From Pseudomonadota bacterium (GTDB taxonomy: Bacteria > Pseudomonadota > Gammaproteobacteria > Burkholderiales > Burkholderiaceae_F): 60,150 bases of DNA. The DNA lies in contig JAKCCX010000011.1 of the NCBI GenBank assembly GCA_021838715.1, positions 1 to 60,150 of the forward strand, in the 5' to 3' direction. The notes below the pieces were generated by a model that ran no database searches, was not told where the DNA came from, and worked only from the letters and a program-made list of their open reading frames with translations. Shown here piece by piece: positions 34,840 to 44,044 of this stretch. The translations under genes were made by a program, and so were the position numbers. Position 1 is the first letter of the stretch. Every line of letters starts with the position of its first letter.

Positions 34840-35931
34840 TCAGTTCGGCACGAGCGCGCGTGCGGCGCCGATCACCCCATCGGGGCCGGCGTCACGCCAG
34901 GACGCCAGCAAGGCCCGTGCACATGCTTCCCATCGATCGGTGCCCGCGTCGGCCGCGCCACGGATCGCGTCGAGGCGGATGCCATCCGGCCCGCCGGTGG
35001 TCCCGAGTTCCGGCGCAAGCGTCTTCCGCATCCCGTCGAAATTCGAGCGCCAGAATGCCAGCGACTCGCCTGCCTGTCGCGCGACGAGTTCGGGCAGCGT
35101 GACCAGACAGTCGGCGAGCAGATCGCGCACGGCGCGCAGGATCACCTCGGTTCGCCGGTCGTGGACCTGCGCCAGCATCCGCTCCCAATCCGGTCCGAGG
35201 ACCCCGCCCGCGCGAATCTCGCCGAGTTCATGGAGGATCAGCGTTTCCGTTTCCCGTTCCACGATGCGTTCGATGTGGTCCGGGCGCGCCGCGTTGTCGA
35301 CCCTCCCGCCGTGCCCCGGAACCGCGGGCGCAACGGTGGCGCCGTCGAGACGCAGACCATGCTGCTCGGCGCGGGTCCACAGCCAGCGCCGGAAGGCGTC
35401 GCGGCGGATCTGGATGGCGCCGTTGCGACTGGTTGCCGGGGGCGCGGAGAAACCCCGCGCCCACTCGCGATCCACGATCGTGACGCGGATGCCGTCGCGG
35501 ATTTCCTCGCGCACGGTTTCGGCGAGAAAAAATATCGGGACACTGAATCGGCCCAGCCCGGCGCCATACAAGAGCCGCTCCGGCAGACCCATCGCGCCGA
35601 TCCGGCGGTTGACCTCGGCTTCATCGAAGGCATCGACGAGGTCGCCGTCCGGAAACGGAATGCCGGCGAAGGCGTCCATGTCGTCGAATACGGTATCCCA
35701 TCGCGATTCCTGGCAGGTGATCCATTCCCGCACCCGTTCGCTCGGTGGGGCCATGCCGAGCGGGTAGTCGCTCATCCAGCGGAAGTATTCGCGCATCCCG
35801 AGCAGGTAGACGCACATGCCAAGCTCGCGGGCGTGGCGCGCGTCGGCGACGTCGCAGTTGTCCTGGACCGCGGCCGCAAGTTGCGCGACCGTTGCGATTC
35901 CGGGTTCGCGGGCGTTCGGGCGTTGAAGCAT
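34840..35931 (-). CDS. Conserved protein of unknown function next to the dsr operon
   Basis: A 363-residue soluble protein, convergent with the methyltransferase gene (10-base gap) and 35 bases behind the response regulator, so it is likely the third gene of the kinase-regulator operon. It contains LILHELGEIRAG, a helix with His and Glu residues that could bind metal, and an aromatic-rich N-terminal half (YLLGMREYFRWMSDYPLGM). It may belong to the Sfum_1244-type proteins seen in sulfur-metabolising bacteria, but I am not sure. No signal peptide or membrane helix. Function unknown. Confidence 0.65.
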   Translation of the reverse strand: MLQRPNAREPGIATVAQLAAAVQDNCDVADARHARELGMCVYLLGMREYFRWMSDYPLGMAPPSERVREWITCQESRWDTVFDDMDAFAGIPFPDGDLVDAFDEAEVNRRIGAMGLPERLLYGAGLGRFSVPIFFLAETVREEIRDGIRVTIVDREWARGFSAPPATSRNGAIQIRRDAFRRWLWTRAEQHGLRLDGATVAPAVPGHGGRVDNAARPDHIERIVERETETLILHELGEIRAGGVLGPDWERMLAQVHDRRTEVILRAVRDLLADCLVTLPELVARQAGESLAFWRSNFDGMRKTLAPELGTTGGPDGIRLDAIRGAADAGTDRWEACARALLASWRDAGPDGVIGAARALVPN

Positions 35932-35966
35932 CGTGCGGCGATTGTGCGCCGTTCCGTGCCGGATCG

Positions 35967-36638
35967 CTATAGCACCGAATGGGAGGAACCGCTGTGCCGG
36001 TGTTCGACGGCGAAGACCGCCGCTTCGACCCGCGACGTCAGCTTGAGCTTGGCGAGGATGTGCCGCACATGCAGCTTGACCGTATCGTGGCTGATGTTGA
36101 GCGCCTTGGCGATGGCCTTGTTGCTCTTTCCCGCGGCAACGTGGTTGAGGATTTCCCGCTCCCGTTCGGTGAGCTTCACCGCCTTTTCAGTACGCTGGCC
36201 GGCCGTTCCGGTCTGCAGCAGATGGGCAAGCTTGCTCGCCATCGCCGGCGCCACCACGAGTTCGCCGCGCGCCGCGCGCCGCACCGACTCGACGATGTCG
36301 GTCGGCTCCATGTCCTTGAGCAGATAGCCGCGGGCCCCGGCGCTCAACGCGTTGGCGAGATCGTCCTTCGAGTCGCTCATGGTCAGGATCACGGTCGGGA
36401 CGTCGATTCCTTCCAGGCGCAGTTCGCGCAGCAGGCTGACGCCGTCCATCTGCGGCATGCGCAGATCCATGATCACCAGCGCCGGGTTCGCGTCCTGGAT
36501 GATGACGCGCGCCTGCGCGGGCGTGCCCGCCTTGCCCACCACGCGGAACCCGCCGCTGTGTTCGAGCAGTTCCGCCAGGCCGCTTTGGCACAACCGGTGG
36601 TCGTCGACCAGCGCGACGTCGATCGTGTTCGGGGTCAT
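35967..36638 (-). CDS. NarL/FixJ-type response regulator
   Basis: The 223-residue regulator has a receiver domain with D12, D13, the phosphoacceptor D58 (LVIMDLRMPQMDG) and the conserved Thr and Lys (VILTMSDS, GYLLKDMEP). The LuxR-type helix-turn-helix follows near residue 155 (LTEREREILNHVAAGKSNKA, then IAKALNISHDTVKLHVRHI). It is paired with the kinase upstream by a four-base overlap. Location next to dsr genes and NarL-like palindromes before dsrA and the second sulfur operon suggest it controls sulfur oxidation; not proven by sequence. Confidence 0.92.
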   Translation of the reverse strand: MTPNTIDVALVDDHRLCQSGLAELLEHSGGFRVVGKAGTPAQARVIIQDANPALVIMDLRMPQMDGVSLLRELRLEGIDVPTVILTMSDSKDDLANALSAGARGYLLKDMEPTDIVESVRRAARGELVVAPAMASKLAHLLQTGTAGQRTEKAVKLTEREREILNHVAAGKSNKAIAKALNISHDTVKLHVRHILAKLKLTSRVEAAVFAVEHRHSGSSHSVL

Positions 36639-37372
36639 GCGTCTTCTCCGGAAATGGGCGGGCAGCACGGGATCACGAGCCGGACGCGCGTCCCGCCGCA
36701 GGGGCAGGGTTCGACCGCGAGCGTGCCGCCGAGTCGTCGCGCCCGCTCCTGCATGATGCGCAACCCGAAATGTCCTTGCTGCCGGACGTTCGCCTGCTCG
36801 AGGCCGATGCCGTTGTCGGTGACCATCAGTTCGATGTGGCCCTGCTCCTCGATCAGCAACACGCCGACGCAATTCGCATGGGCATATTTCAGTGCGTTGG
36901 TGATCGCCTCGCGGGCGATATAGAACATCTGGTGCTCTTCGTATGCCGACAGCTTGGCGTTGCCGAGCAGGTTGGTGAAGTCGATTTCGACCTCGCTCAC
37001 GACACGCAGTTCGTCGATGGCGATTTCCAGCGCGGAGACCAGATCCGGCGCCGCCATCGCGCCGCGGAAGTGCGTGATGATTTCGCGCAGCCCGGACTGC
37101 ACGCCTGCGATTGCGGTGTCGATGTCGGTGGCGAGCGCGCCGGCGCGCGCGGTGTCGCCGCGGGCGATGGCGTCGCGCAGCATCGTCATGCGCATGCGCA
37201 CCGAGGTGATGCTCTGCGCAACGGAGTCGTGGACCTCGTTGCCGAGCATCTGCCGCTCCTGTTCGACGCGCGCATGGACCTCGTCGTCGATCATCCGCAC
37301 ACGATCCGAGTCCGGATCCCGTGCCTCCGGCGACAGAACCGAGCCAATGTCCACGTCGATGCAGTGGGTCAT
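36635..37372 (-). CDS. Soluble NarX-type sensor histidine kinase
   Basis: The 245-residue kinase consists almost only of the HisKA_3 and ATPase domains: H48 in LGNEVHDSVAQSITS is the phosphoacceptor, REAITNALKYA the N-box, VTDNGIGL the G1 box and HFGLRIMQERA the G2 box. It lacks membrane helices, HAMP, PAS or GAF domains, so the signal must come from a partner or through the short N-terminus (MTHCIDVDIG, with one Cys). The NarX-like N-terminal sensor part present in relatives is absent. It overlaps the regulator gene by four bases. Confidence 0.9.
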   Translation of the reverse strand: MTHCIDVDIGSVLSPEARDPDSDRVRMIDDEVHARVEQERQMLGNEVHDSVAQSITSVRMRMTMLRDAIARGDTARAGALATDIDTAIAGVQSGLREIITHFRGAMAAPDLVSALEIAIDELRVVSEVEIDFTNLLGNAKLSAYEEHQMFYIAREAITNALKYAHANCVGVLLIEEQGHIELMVTDNGIGLEQANVRQQGHFGLRIMQERARRLGGTLAVEPCPCGGTRVRLVIPCCPPISGEDA

Positions 37373-37545
37373 GATTCGTGGATTTTGCGCGTTTGCCCCG
37401 CAAGGAGCAAGTTGGGTCCCGGCCCCCCGGGGAAGGCAGGCAGCCCGGCCTTTTCCGGCAGGACCGCCCGGTTGGCCACGTCCGGGTCAAGGTCTTTGCC
37501 GCCTGTCCGGCGCTTCCGGCGCAGGCGCGGCGCTCGCGGGGCGGG

Positions 37546-37572
37546 GCCCGCAGGCCGCGGGTGTCTGCGGGC
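37546..37572 (-). terminator. Hairpin after trpE
   Basis: GCCCGCAG and CTGCGGGC form an eight-base stem with an eleven-base GC-rich loop 13 bases after the trpE stop. No T-run. It probably marks the end of the rpe-gph-trpE transcript ahead of the kinase gene. Confidence 0.45.
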
Positions 37573-37584
37573 TTCCCGTCGCGG

Positions 37585-39093
37585 TCAATCCGTCTCGAGA
37601 TCGAAGCCGTCTTCGACTTGTTCCGCCGCGCGCAGCACGGCGCGCGCCTTGGCTTCCGTTTCCTTCCACTCGGACTCGGGAACCGAGTCGGCGACGATTC
37701 CGGCTGCCGCCTGCGCGTACAGCGTATGGTCCTTGATGATGCCGGTGCGGATCGCGATCGCGAGGTCCATATCGCCCGCGAAGCTGAGGTACCCCACTGC
37801 GCCGCCATAGATCCCGCGTTTGACGGGTTCCAGCTCATCGATGATTTCCATGGCGCGGACCTTGGGCGTGCCCGACAGCGTTCCCGCCGGAAAGGTTGCC
37901 CGCAGCACATCGAAATTGGTGAGGTCCGGCTTCAGGGTGCCCTCGACGTGGCTCACCAGGTGCATCACGTGCGAGTAGCGCTCGACGACCATCTGCTCCG
38001 TCACATGCACGCTGCCGATCTTCGCGATCCGGCCGATATCGTTGCGCGCGAGGTCGATCAGCATCAGGTGTTCGGCCCGCTCCTTGGGGTCGGCGAGCAG
38101 TTCCGCCGCGAGGGCCGCATCCTGTTCCGGTGTCGCGCCCCGCGGACGGGTGCCCGCGAGCGGGCGGATCGCCACCGAGCGTTCTCCGTCGCGCGCTTCG
38201 GATCGCACCAGGATTTCCGGCGAAGCACCCACCACCTGGGTCTCGCCGAAATCGTAGTAGTACATGTAGGGGGAGGGATTGAGCGTGCGCAGCGCGCGGT
38301 AGAGCGACAGCGGCGAGGCGGTGTAGGGCTTGCGGATCCGCTGCCCGATCTGCACCTGGAAGATGTCGCCGGCGGTGATGTACTCCTTGGCGCGCGCCAC
38401 CGCGGCGAGGTAGGCGTCCTTCGGGAACTCGCGGTGCTCGGGGTGGCGGGACGTCGCGTGGGCATGCGGTGCCTCGACCGATCGATGCAGCCGGGATTTC
38501 AGCTCCCGCAGGCGCGCCCGCCCGCGGGCGTAGCCGTCGGGGTCCCGGGGATCGGCATAGACGATCAGATAGACCCGGCCGCTCAGGTTGTCGACGACGG
38601 CGAGTTCCTCGGTCAGCAGCAAGTGGATGTCCGGCAATCCGAGGTCGTCGGGCGGGGTGCGGCGGAGCTTGCGCTCGATGAGCCGGACGGTGTCATAGCC
38701 GAAATAGCCGGCCAGTCCGCCGCAGAATCGCGGCATGCCCGGCCGCAGGGCCACGCGGAAGCGCGCCAGGAAGTTTTCCACGAAGCGCAGGGGGTCGCCC
38801 TCGTCCGTCGCCGTGACGGCGCCGTCGGTGAGGACTTCCGTACGATGCCGATCGTCGGTGCCGATGAAACTGCGGATTGCCGTGCGCGCGGGCAGGCCGA
38901 TGAACGAGTAGCGGCCGAAACGTTCCCCGCCGACCACCGATTCGAGCAGGTACGAGTTCGCGGGGTTGGGCTGGCTCCGCACCAGTTTCAGATACAGCGA
39001 CAGCGGTGTGTCGAGGTCGGAGAGGGTTTCGGCGACCAGCGCGACCCGGTTGTATCCCTGCGCTGCCAGAGCCTGGAATTCACTTTCCGTCAT
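37585..39093 (-). CDS. trpE: Anthranilate synthase component I
   Basis: The 502-residue TrpE forms anthranilate from chorismate and ammonia delivered by TrpG. The chorismate-binding domain shows ATFPAGTLSGTPKVRAMEII, IRPLAGTRPRGATPEQD and AHATSRHPEHREFPKDAYL; the N-terminal LLESVVGGERFGRYSFIG carries the tryptophan feedback site. Length is normal. In relatives trpG, trpD and trpC follow in the same operon; here the two-component system follows, and only a short trpG-like stub is found 21 kb away. Confidence 0.96.
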   Translation of the reverse strand: MTESEFQALAAQGYNRVALVAETLSDLDTPLSLYLKLVRSQPNPANSYLLESVVGGERFGRYSFIGLPARTAIRSFIGTDDRHRTEVLTDGAVTATDEGDPLRFVENFLARFRVALRPGMPRFCGGLAGYFGYDTVRLIERKLRRTPPDDLGLPDIHLLLTEELAVVDNLSGRVYLIVYADPRDPDGYARGRARLRELKSRLHRSVEAPHAHATSRHPEHREFPKDAYLAAVARAKEYITAGDIFQVQIGQRIRKPYTASPLSLYRALRTLNPSPYMYYYDFGETQVVGASPEILVRSEARDGERSVAIRPLAGTRPRGATPEQDAALAAELLADPKERAEHLMLIDLARNDIGRIAKIGSVHVTEQMVVERYSHVMHLVSHVEGTLKPDLTNFDVLRATFPAGTLSGTPKVRAMEIIDELEPVKRGIYGGAVGYLSFAGDMDLAIAIRTGIIKDHTLYAQAAAGIVADSVPESEWKETEAKARAVLRAAEQVEDGFDLETD

Positions 39094-39153
39094 TTGGACA
39101 CCGTTCCCGTTTCCTTGCCCATGCTCCGTCCCGGAAACGGCGCAGGAGCGTGC

Positions 39154-39178
39154 GGGGGCCGGGCGCCGCCCGGCCCCC
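39154..39178 (-). terminator. GC hairpin between gph and trpE
   Basis: GGGGGCCGGGCG and CGCCCGGCCCCC form a twelve-base stem with almost no loop, directly after the gph stop and before the trpE start. It may reduce expression of trpE from upstream genes. Confidence 0.55.
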
Positions 39179-39183
39179 GAATG

Positions 39184-39906
39184 TCATGCCATGTCGGCCC
39201 GTGCGGCCTGCAGCGCCCATTGCGTTGCACCCGCGAAGTCCGGGAACAGCGCGTCGGCGCCGCCTTCCCCTTCCAGCAGCGTGTGCACCGGTTCGCCCTC
39301 GTTGTAGCCGGTTTCCACCAGCACGCAGCGACTGCCGGCGGCATGGGCGGCCTGGACGTCGTTGGCCGAGTCGCCGATGAGGACCGTCTCCTGCGTGCTG
39401 ACGCCGAGACGGCGGCACGCCTCGAAAATCACGTCGGGTTGCGGCTTGCCGTGCGCCACTTCATCTGCGGTCACGACGACGTCGAGCAGATCCCGCAACC
39501 CGGCGCGCGCCAGCAGCGGCGTGGTGAACTCGCTGTGCTTGTTGGTGACGCAGCCCACGCGCAGCCCGGCTTGCCGCAGCTTCGCCAGCCCGGTCGGGAC
39601 GGGGTCGAAAACCACGGCGAGGCTACCGTTGATCGCGGAATAATGGCGGCGGAACGATTCCCGCGCCTGCGCGAAGCGCTCCGCATCAACCCGGCCGTTG
39701 ATGTCGTCGGTGAGCGCGCGATGGATCAGCAGGTCGACCCCTTTGCCGACGAACTGCGCGATGCGCGCTTCCGGCAGGCTCGTCATGCCGAAATCTTCGC
39801 GCAGGCGGTTCGTCGCGGCGGCAATGTCCGGCGCGGTGTCCATCAGCGTACCGTCGAGATCGATCAGCGCGGCGCGGAGCGCGCCGTGGGGAAAGGCCGT
39901 GTTCAT
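39184..39906 (-). CDS. gph: Phosphoglycolate phosphatase
   Basis: The 240-residue HAD hydrolase removes phosphate from 2-phosphoglycolate. Motif I is LIDLDGTLMDTAPD, motif II VTNK in GCVTNKHSEF, the Lys of motif III is in HGKPQPDVIFEAC and motif IV is LIGDSANDVQAA. It starts at ATG 39906, 17 bases after rpe. The rpe-gph-trpE order is conserved in many beta- and gammaproteobacteria. Confidence 0.93.
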   Translation of the reverse strand: MNTAFPHGALRAALIDLDGTLMDTAPDIAAATNRLREDFGMTSLPEARIAQFVGKGVDLLIHRALTDDINGRVDAERFAQARESFRRHYSAINGSLAVVFDPVPTGLAKLRQAGLRVGCVTNKHSEFTTPLLARAGLRDLLDVVVTADEVAHGKPQPDVIFEACRRLGVSTQETVLIGDSANDVQAAHAAGSRCVLVETGYNEGEPVHTLLEGEGGADALFPDFAGATQWALQAARADMA

Positions 39907-39923
39907 GTCCGGGAGTCTTCTGC

Positions 39924-40616
39924 TTATCCGCGCTTGGCGTGCGCTTCCACTTCCCGCTTCATCGCGGCGATCGTGGCCTTGTAGTCCTTCGACCCGAAGA
40001 TCGCCGAGCCCGCGACGAATGTGTCCGCGCCGGCTGCCGCGATCGCGCCGATGTTGTCGACCTTCACGCCGCCGTCGATTTCCAGCAGGATGGTCTTGCC
40101 GGTCTGTTCCTTCCACGCGTCGATCCGGGCACGCGCGGCCTTGAGCTTGTTGAGCGTCTCGGGGATGAAGCTCTGGCCGCCGAACCCGGGGTTGACCGAC
40201 ATCAGCAGCACGACGTCGAGTTTGTCCATCACGTGCGCCATGTAGTCGAGGGGCGTCGCCGGATTGAAGACCAGTCCGGCCTGGCAGCCGTGGTCGCGGA
40301 TCATCGCCAGCGTGCGGTCGACGTGCCGGGAGGCTTCCGGGTGGAACGTGATGATGTTGGCGCCCGCTTTCGCGAACATCGGCACCAGGGAATCGACCGG
40401 CTCGACCATCAGATGCACGTCGATGGGGGCCTGGATGTGCGGGCGGATCGCTTCGCAGACCAGGGGGCCGATGGTCAGGTTGGGGACGTAGTGGTTGTCC
40501 ATGACGTCGAAGTGAATCCATTCCGCGCCCGCATCGACGACGGCACGCACCTCTTCTCCCAGGCGGGAGAAATCGGCGGACAGGATGGACGGGGCGATAC
40601 GGAACGGAGCGCTCAT
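39924..40616 (-). CDS. rpe: Ribulose-phosphate 3-epimerase
   Basis: The 230-residue TIM-barrel enzyme interconverts ribulose 5-phosphate and xylulose 5-phosphate. Signatures are [40 protein letters not shown]-like [25 protein letters not shown] and the catalytic Asp in [11 protein letters not shown]. Start ATG 40616 is chosen over a TTG nine bases upstream. Serves pentose phosphate metabolism and, in an autotroph, the Calvin cycle. Confidence 0.96.
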   Translation of the reverse strand: MSAPFRIAPSILSADFSRLGEEVRAVVDAGAEWIHFDVMDNHYVPNLTIGPLVCEAIRPHIQAPIDVHLMVEPVDSLVPMFAKAGANIITFHPEASRHVDRTLAMIRDHGCQAGLVFNPATPLDYMAHVMDKLDVVLLMSVNPGFGGQSFIPETLNKLKAARARIDAWKEQTGKTILLEIDGGVKVDNIGAIAAAGADTFVAGSAIFGSKDYKATIAAMKREVEAHAKRG

Positions 40617-40663
40617 GGGGGACAACCTCTCGGAAGTGCGAATGACTGGAAACCTGCGATTGT

Positions 40664-40692
40664 AGGGGATTCGCCGTGGCCATCCCCTTTTT
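40664..40692 (+). terminator. Hairpin with T-run between rpe and the DsbC-like gene
   Basis: AGGGGAT (40664-40670) pairs with ATCCCCT (40682-40688), followed by T residues to 40692 on the + strand. The genes on both sides are on the minus strand, so the T-run is on the wrong side for them; the stem could still limit read-through from the DsbC-like gene into rpe. Confidence 0.35.
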
Positions 40693-40704
40693 CGCGCGGC
40701 GGAA

Positions 40705-41532
40705 TCAGCGGGCCTGCCCGGCCTCCTGCATCAGACGTTCGACCGTCGCGAGGGGAACCATCCCCGGCGCGCGCCGGCCGTCGGCGAACAGGATCGTGGG
40801 GGTGCCCGTGATCTTCAGTTTGTGTCCGAGCGCCAGGTTCCGTTCGAGGGGGGTGTTGCAGGACGCCGGGGCCGGCGGCAGGCGTTCGCCCTGCACCATG
40901 ACGGCATCCCATGCCCGCGCGCGGTCGGCCGAACACCATACCGCCCGCGCCTTGGCGTAGGAGTCGCCCGGGTCGTTGCGATCGCGCGACAGGATCGGAT
41001 ACAGAAAGGTGTAGATCGTGACGTTCTTCAGGCCGGCGATCTCCCGCTCGAAATGCTTGCAGTAGGGACAATTGGGGTCTTCGAACTCCACCAGCAGCCG
41101 CGACCCGTTGCCGCGGACGGTCTTGATGGCGTCTGCCAGCGGCAGCGCCCGGATGTCCACGCGCTGTACCGCCTCCTCGCGCGGAGTCGTGAGGTCCTGC
41201 GCCTCCTGCCCCCGGAGGTCGAACGCCCGTCCGACGAGCAGGTAGTCGACGCGGGCGTCGACATAGACGACGTCCATGTCATCGACGACCTCGTAGAGTC
41301 CGAAGGGCATCCGGCACACCGAGTGGACGGTGCCGCCGATCCGCTGTTCGACGCGGGCGCGGATCGATCCGGCGAGCGCGGCGGGAACCGGCGCGACCGC
41401 CCGGCCGGCCACCGTTTGCGGACAGGAGGAGAGCGCCGGAGGCGATGCCGCCGCCAGCGTGGCGGTGCTGCAGCCGGCCAGGAACAGCGCGAGCGCGCTG
41501 ACGACAGTGGAAATCCATTGACGACGAACCAC
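40705..41532 (-). CDS. DsbC/DsbG-type disulfide isomerase, probable lipoprotein
   Basis: The 275-residue protein starts with GTG at 41532 behind GGAG. The N-terminus has a hydrophobic stretch ending LFLAGC (Cys21), a lipobox, so it may be lipid-anchored. An N-terminal dimerisation domain (residues about 50-110, [20 protein letters not shown]) is followed by a thioredoxin fold with CPYC near residue 155 and the cis-Pro loop [10 protein letters not shown]. DsbC proteins correct wrong disulfides in the periplasm. Useful partners here would be exported Cys-rich Dsr proteins, but no direct link is visible. Confidence 0.85.
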   Translation of the reverse strand: MVRRQWISTVVSALALFLAGCSTATLAAASPPALSSCPQTVAGRAVAPVPAALAGSIRARVEQRIGGTVHSVCRMPFGLYEVVDDMDVVYVDARVDYLLVGRAFDLRGQEAQDLTTPREEAVQRVDIRALPLADAIKTVRGNGSRLLVEFEDPNCPYCKHFEREIAGLKNVTIYTFLYPILSRDRNDPGDSYAKARAVWCSADRARAWDAVMVQGERLPPAPASCNTPLERNLALGHKLKITGTPTILFADGRRAPGMVPLATVERLMQEAGQAR

Positions 41533-41592
41533 GATCAGCTCCAGCAGGAAGAAAACGATTTCGGTTGGACGGGGACGGGCGCCAAAAGACGG

Positions 41593-42873
41593 TCACCCCA
41601 TGGCGTGGCGCACCAGCGCATTCTTGATCGGCGGCAGCGCGTCGAGCAGGGACATGCCGGCGTTGCGCAGGCCGCGGGTTGCCGCGTCCGGTGCCGCGAA
41701 GAGCGCGGCAAGCGCGCCGACCGTGCCGCGCATGAGCGCGATCGGCTCGGCGCGCGCGCGTTCATAGCGGCGCAGCAGCACGAGGTCGCCGATGTCGCGC
41801 CAGGATTCCCGCGTGTCGAGGCGGCGCAGCAGGTCGGCGACGTCCTGGAGTCCGAGGTTCAGGCCTTGGCCGGCGAGCGGGTGCACGACATGGGCGGCGT
41901 CGCCCATCAGTGCCAGCCCGGGCTGCACCAGTCGGTCGACGACCAGCCGACGCAGCGGGAATGCATGCCGGTCGCCGATGATTTCCAGGGCGCCGAGGAC
42001 GCCGCCGCTGCGTTCCGTGACCCGCTGCTGGAATTCCGGCAGCGGCAGGGACTCCAGTTGCGGCGCGAGCGCGTCCGGCGCCGACCAGACCAGGGAGACA
42101 TGGTTTCCGGGCAGCGGCAACAGCGCAACGATGCCTTCGTCGGGCGTGAACCACTGATAGGCGACGCCGTCATGCGGGTGCTCGCAGGCGAAGTTGGCCA
42201 CGAAGGCGATGTGGCCATACGGCTTCGCGTGGGCGCTGATGCCGGCCGCGGCGCGGACCGAGGAATTCTTCCCGTCCGCCCCGATCAGCAGGTCGCATTC
42301 CATCTGCGTGACGGCGCCGTCCGTCCCCTCCGCCAGATGGATGCGCGTCGGCCCCCCACCCTCGAATGTCGCGGTATGGAACCGGAGTGGAACGTGCTCG
42401 ATCCCCGGCGTCATCGCGCAGCCGAGCCATAGCGCGCGCAACAGGGCGCTTTCCTCCCCGATCGTCGCGAGGCGTTCGGCGCAGGACGCGTAGGCGTCAA
42501 ACCGCAGGCGCCCGCCCGCATCCCCGGCCACCTGCATGCGCGATACCGGACAGATGCGCGCCGGGTCGATCTGGGCCCAGACCTTGCAATCCGTGAGCAA
42601 CCGCCGCGACCCTTCCGAGATCGCATAGATGCGGGGGTCGAATCGGGCCGGCCGGCCGCCGCCGATCCGGGTCGGAACATCCTCCCCGGCATCGAAAAGG
42701 CGTGGTGTCGGGCCGATCAGGCGGACGCGCAGCCCGCGCTGCGCGCAGCCCAGGGCGGCGGCCAGTCCCACGACGCCGGTCCCGACCACGGCCACCGTCT
42801 CCGGACGGGCGGCATTGCTCCGCCGTTCCCGGCGGGGCGGCGACAACGGTGCGGAATGGGCTGGCACGGACAT
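41593..42873 (-). CDS. UbiH/UbiF/Coq6-family FAD-dependent monooxygenase
   Basis: A 426-residue flavoprotein from ATG 42873 (another Met at 42951 would add 26 Ala/Pro-rich residues). It has the FAD site [18 protein letters not shown], the family DG motif in [17 protein letters not shown] and the second FAD motif in [19 protein letters not shown]. These enzymes hydroxylate the ring during ubiquinone synthesis. Which position is modified cannot be told. Divergent from nadA. Confidence 0.85.
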   Translation of the reverse strand: MSVPAHSAPLSPPRRERRSNAARPETVAVVGTGVVGLAAALGCAQRGLRVRLIGPTPRLFDAGEDVPTRIGGGRPARFDPRIYAISEGSRRLLTDCKVWAQIDPARICPVSRMQVAGDAGGRLRFDAYASCAERLATIGEESALLRALWLGCAMTPGIEHVPLRFHTATFEGGGPTRIHLAEGTDGAVTQMECDLLIGADGKNSSVRAAAGISAHAKPYGHIAFVANFACEHPHDGVAYQWFTPDEGIVALLPLPGNHVSLVWSAPDALAPQLESLPLPEFQQRVTERSGGVLGALEIIGDRHAFPLRRLVVDRLVQPGLALMGDAAHVVHPLAGQGLNLGLQDVADLLRRLDTRESWRDIGDLVLLRRYERARAEPIALMRGTVGALAALFAAPDAATRGLRNAGMSLLDALPPIKNALVRHAMG

Positions 42874-42951
42874 GTTCGCGGCTGGTTCGTCTGCGGTTCT
42901 CGCCGGGGGCGGTGCCTTGCGCGCCGGCAAGGTGGAAGGAGCACGGGCCAT

Positions 42952-42957
42952 TATAAT
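42952..42957 (+). promoter_or_regulatory. Possible -10 box of nadA
   Basis: TATAAT lies 14 bases before the nadA ATG. No good -35 hexamer is found at the usual distance, and the resulting leader would be very short, so the assignment is tentative. Confidence 0.35.
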
Positions 42958-42970
42958 TGGCCACCCTGCC

Positions 42971-44044
42971 ATGGACGATCTTCGACCCGATTCCCCATCG
43001 CCGCCCTCGGCGGCGCTGATCGCGCGCATCCGCGAGGCGTTGCGTGCGCTCGATGCCGTGCTCGTGGCGCATTACTACGTCGACGGCGCGGTGCAGGACC
43101 TTGCCGACGCAACCGGCGGTTGTGTCGGGGATTCCCTCGAAATGGCCCGGTTCGGGCGCGACCATCCCGCCCGGACGCTGGTCGTCGCGGGAGTGCGCTT
43201 CATGGGCGAGACGGCAAAGATCCTGAGCCCCGACAAGCGGGTGCTGATGCCGGCCGTCGAGGCGACATGTTCCCTCGACCTGGGCTGCCCGATCGATCGG
43301 TTCGACGCCTTTTGCAACCAGCATCCGGACCGGGTCGTGGTCGTGTATGCCAACACCAGCGCGGCGGTCAAGGCGCGCGCCGACTGGGTGGCGACATCGA
43401 GCACGGGGCTCGACATCGTGCGCCATCTCCACGAGCAGGGAAGGAAGATCCTCTGGGCGCCGGACATCCATCTCGGCCAATACCTGCAGGAACAGACCGG
43501 CGCGGACATGCTGTTGTGGAACGCCAGCTGCATCGTCCATGACGAGTTCAAGGCGGCGGAGCTGGAGGCGATGCGCAAGGATCATCCGCGGGCCAAGGTG
43601 CTCGTCCATCCCGAATCGCCGGCCGCGGTCGTCGCGCAGGCCGACGTCGTCGGCTCGACCACCCAGTTGCTGCGCGCCGCCGAGACCCTGGGGGCGCCGG
43701 AATACATCGTCGCCACCGACAACGGCATCCTGCACAAGATGCGGCTGGCCCAGCCGGACAAGGTGTTTTTCGAGGCGCCGACCGCAGGCCGCGGCGCAAC
43801 CTGCAAGAGCTGCGCGCACTGCCCCTGGATGGCCATGAACGAACTCGATCGTCTGGCGGAAACGCTGGATGCCGCCGTGCAGGGCGACCGCTCGCAGGAG
43901 ATCGATGTCGATCGTGACCTGGCCGCCCGCGCACTGATTCCGATCGAGCGCATGCTGGCGTTCGCCGCGGCGCGCAAGGCCGCGGGAGCCCCGGCGCCGG
44001 CGCCATTCCTCCAGGCAGGCTCGCAAGGCGTGGGGCCTGCGTGA
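42971..44044 (+). CDS. nadA: Quinolinate synthase
   Basis: The 357-residue [4Fe-4S] enzyme condenses iminoaspartate and dihydroxyacetone phosphate to quinolinate in NAD synthesis. Cluster cysteines are expected in [15 protein letters not shown], the [11 protein letters not shown] region and [31 protein letters not shown] is the family opening. The stop overlaps the GTG start of nadC. nadB is not in the window. Confidence 0.95.
   Translation: MDDLRPDSPSPPSAALIARIREALRALDAVLVAHYYVDGAVQDLADATGGCVGDSLEMARFGRDHPARTLVVAGVRFMGETAKILSPDKRVLMPAVEATCSLDLGCPIDRFDAFCNQHPDRVVVVYANTSAAVKARADWVATSSTGLDIVRHLHEQGRKILWAPDIHLGQYLQEQTGADMLLWNASCIVHDEFKAAELEAMRKDHPRAKVLVHPESPAAVVAQADVVGSTTQLLRAAETLGAPEYIVATDNGILHKMRLAQPDKVFFEAPTAGRGATCKSCAHCPWMAMNELDRLAETLDAAVQGDRSQEIDVDRDLAARALIPIERMLAFAAARKAAGAPAPAPFLQAGSQGVGPA

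Noticed and set aside
37378-39984. 868-residue + strand open frame
   Set aside because: Antisense of trpE and gph, both firmly identified on the minus strand.
40664-40692. Intrinsic terminator of a + strand gene
   Set aside because: The T-run is on the + strand but no + strand gene ends here, so it was kept only as a weak hairpin.
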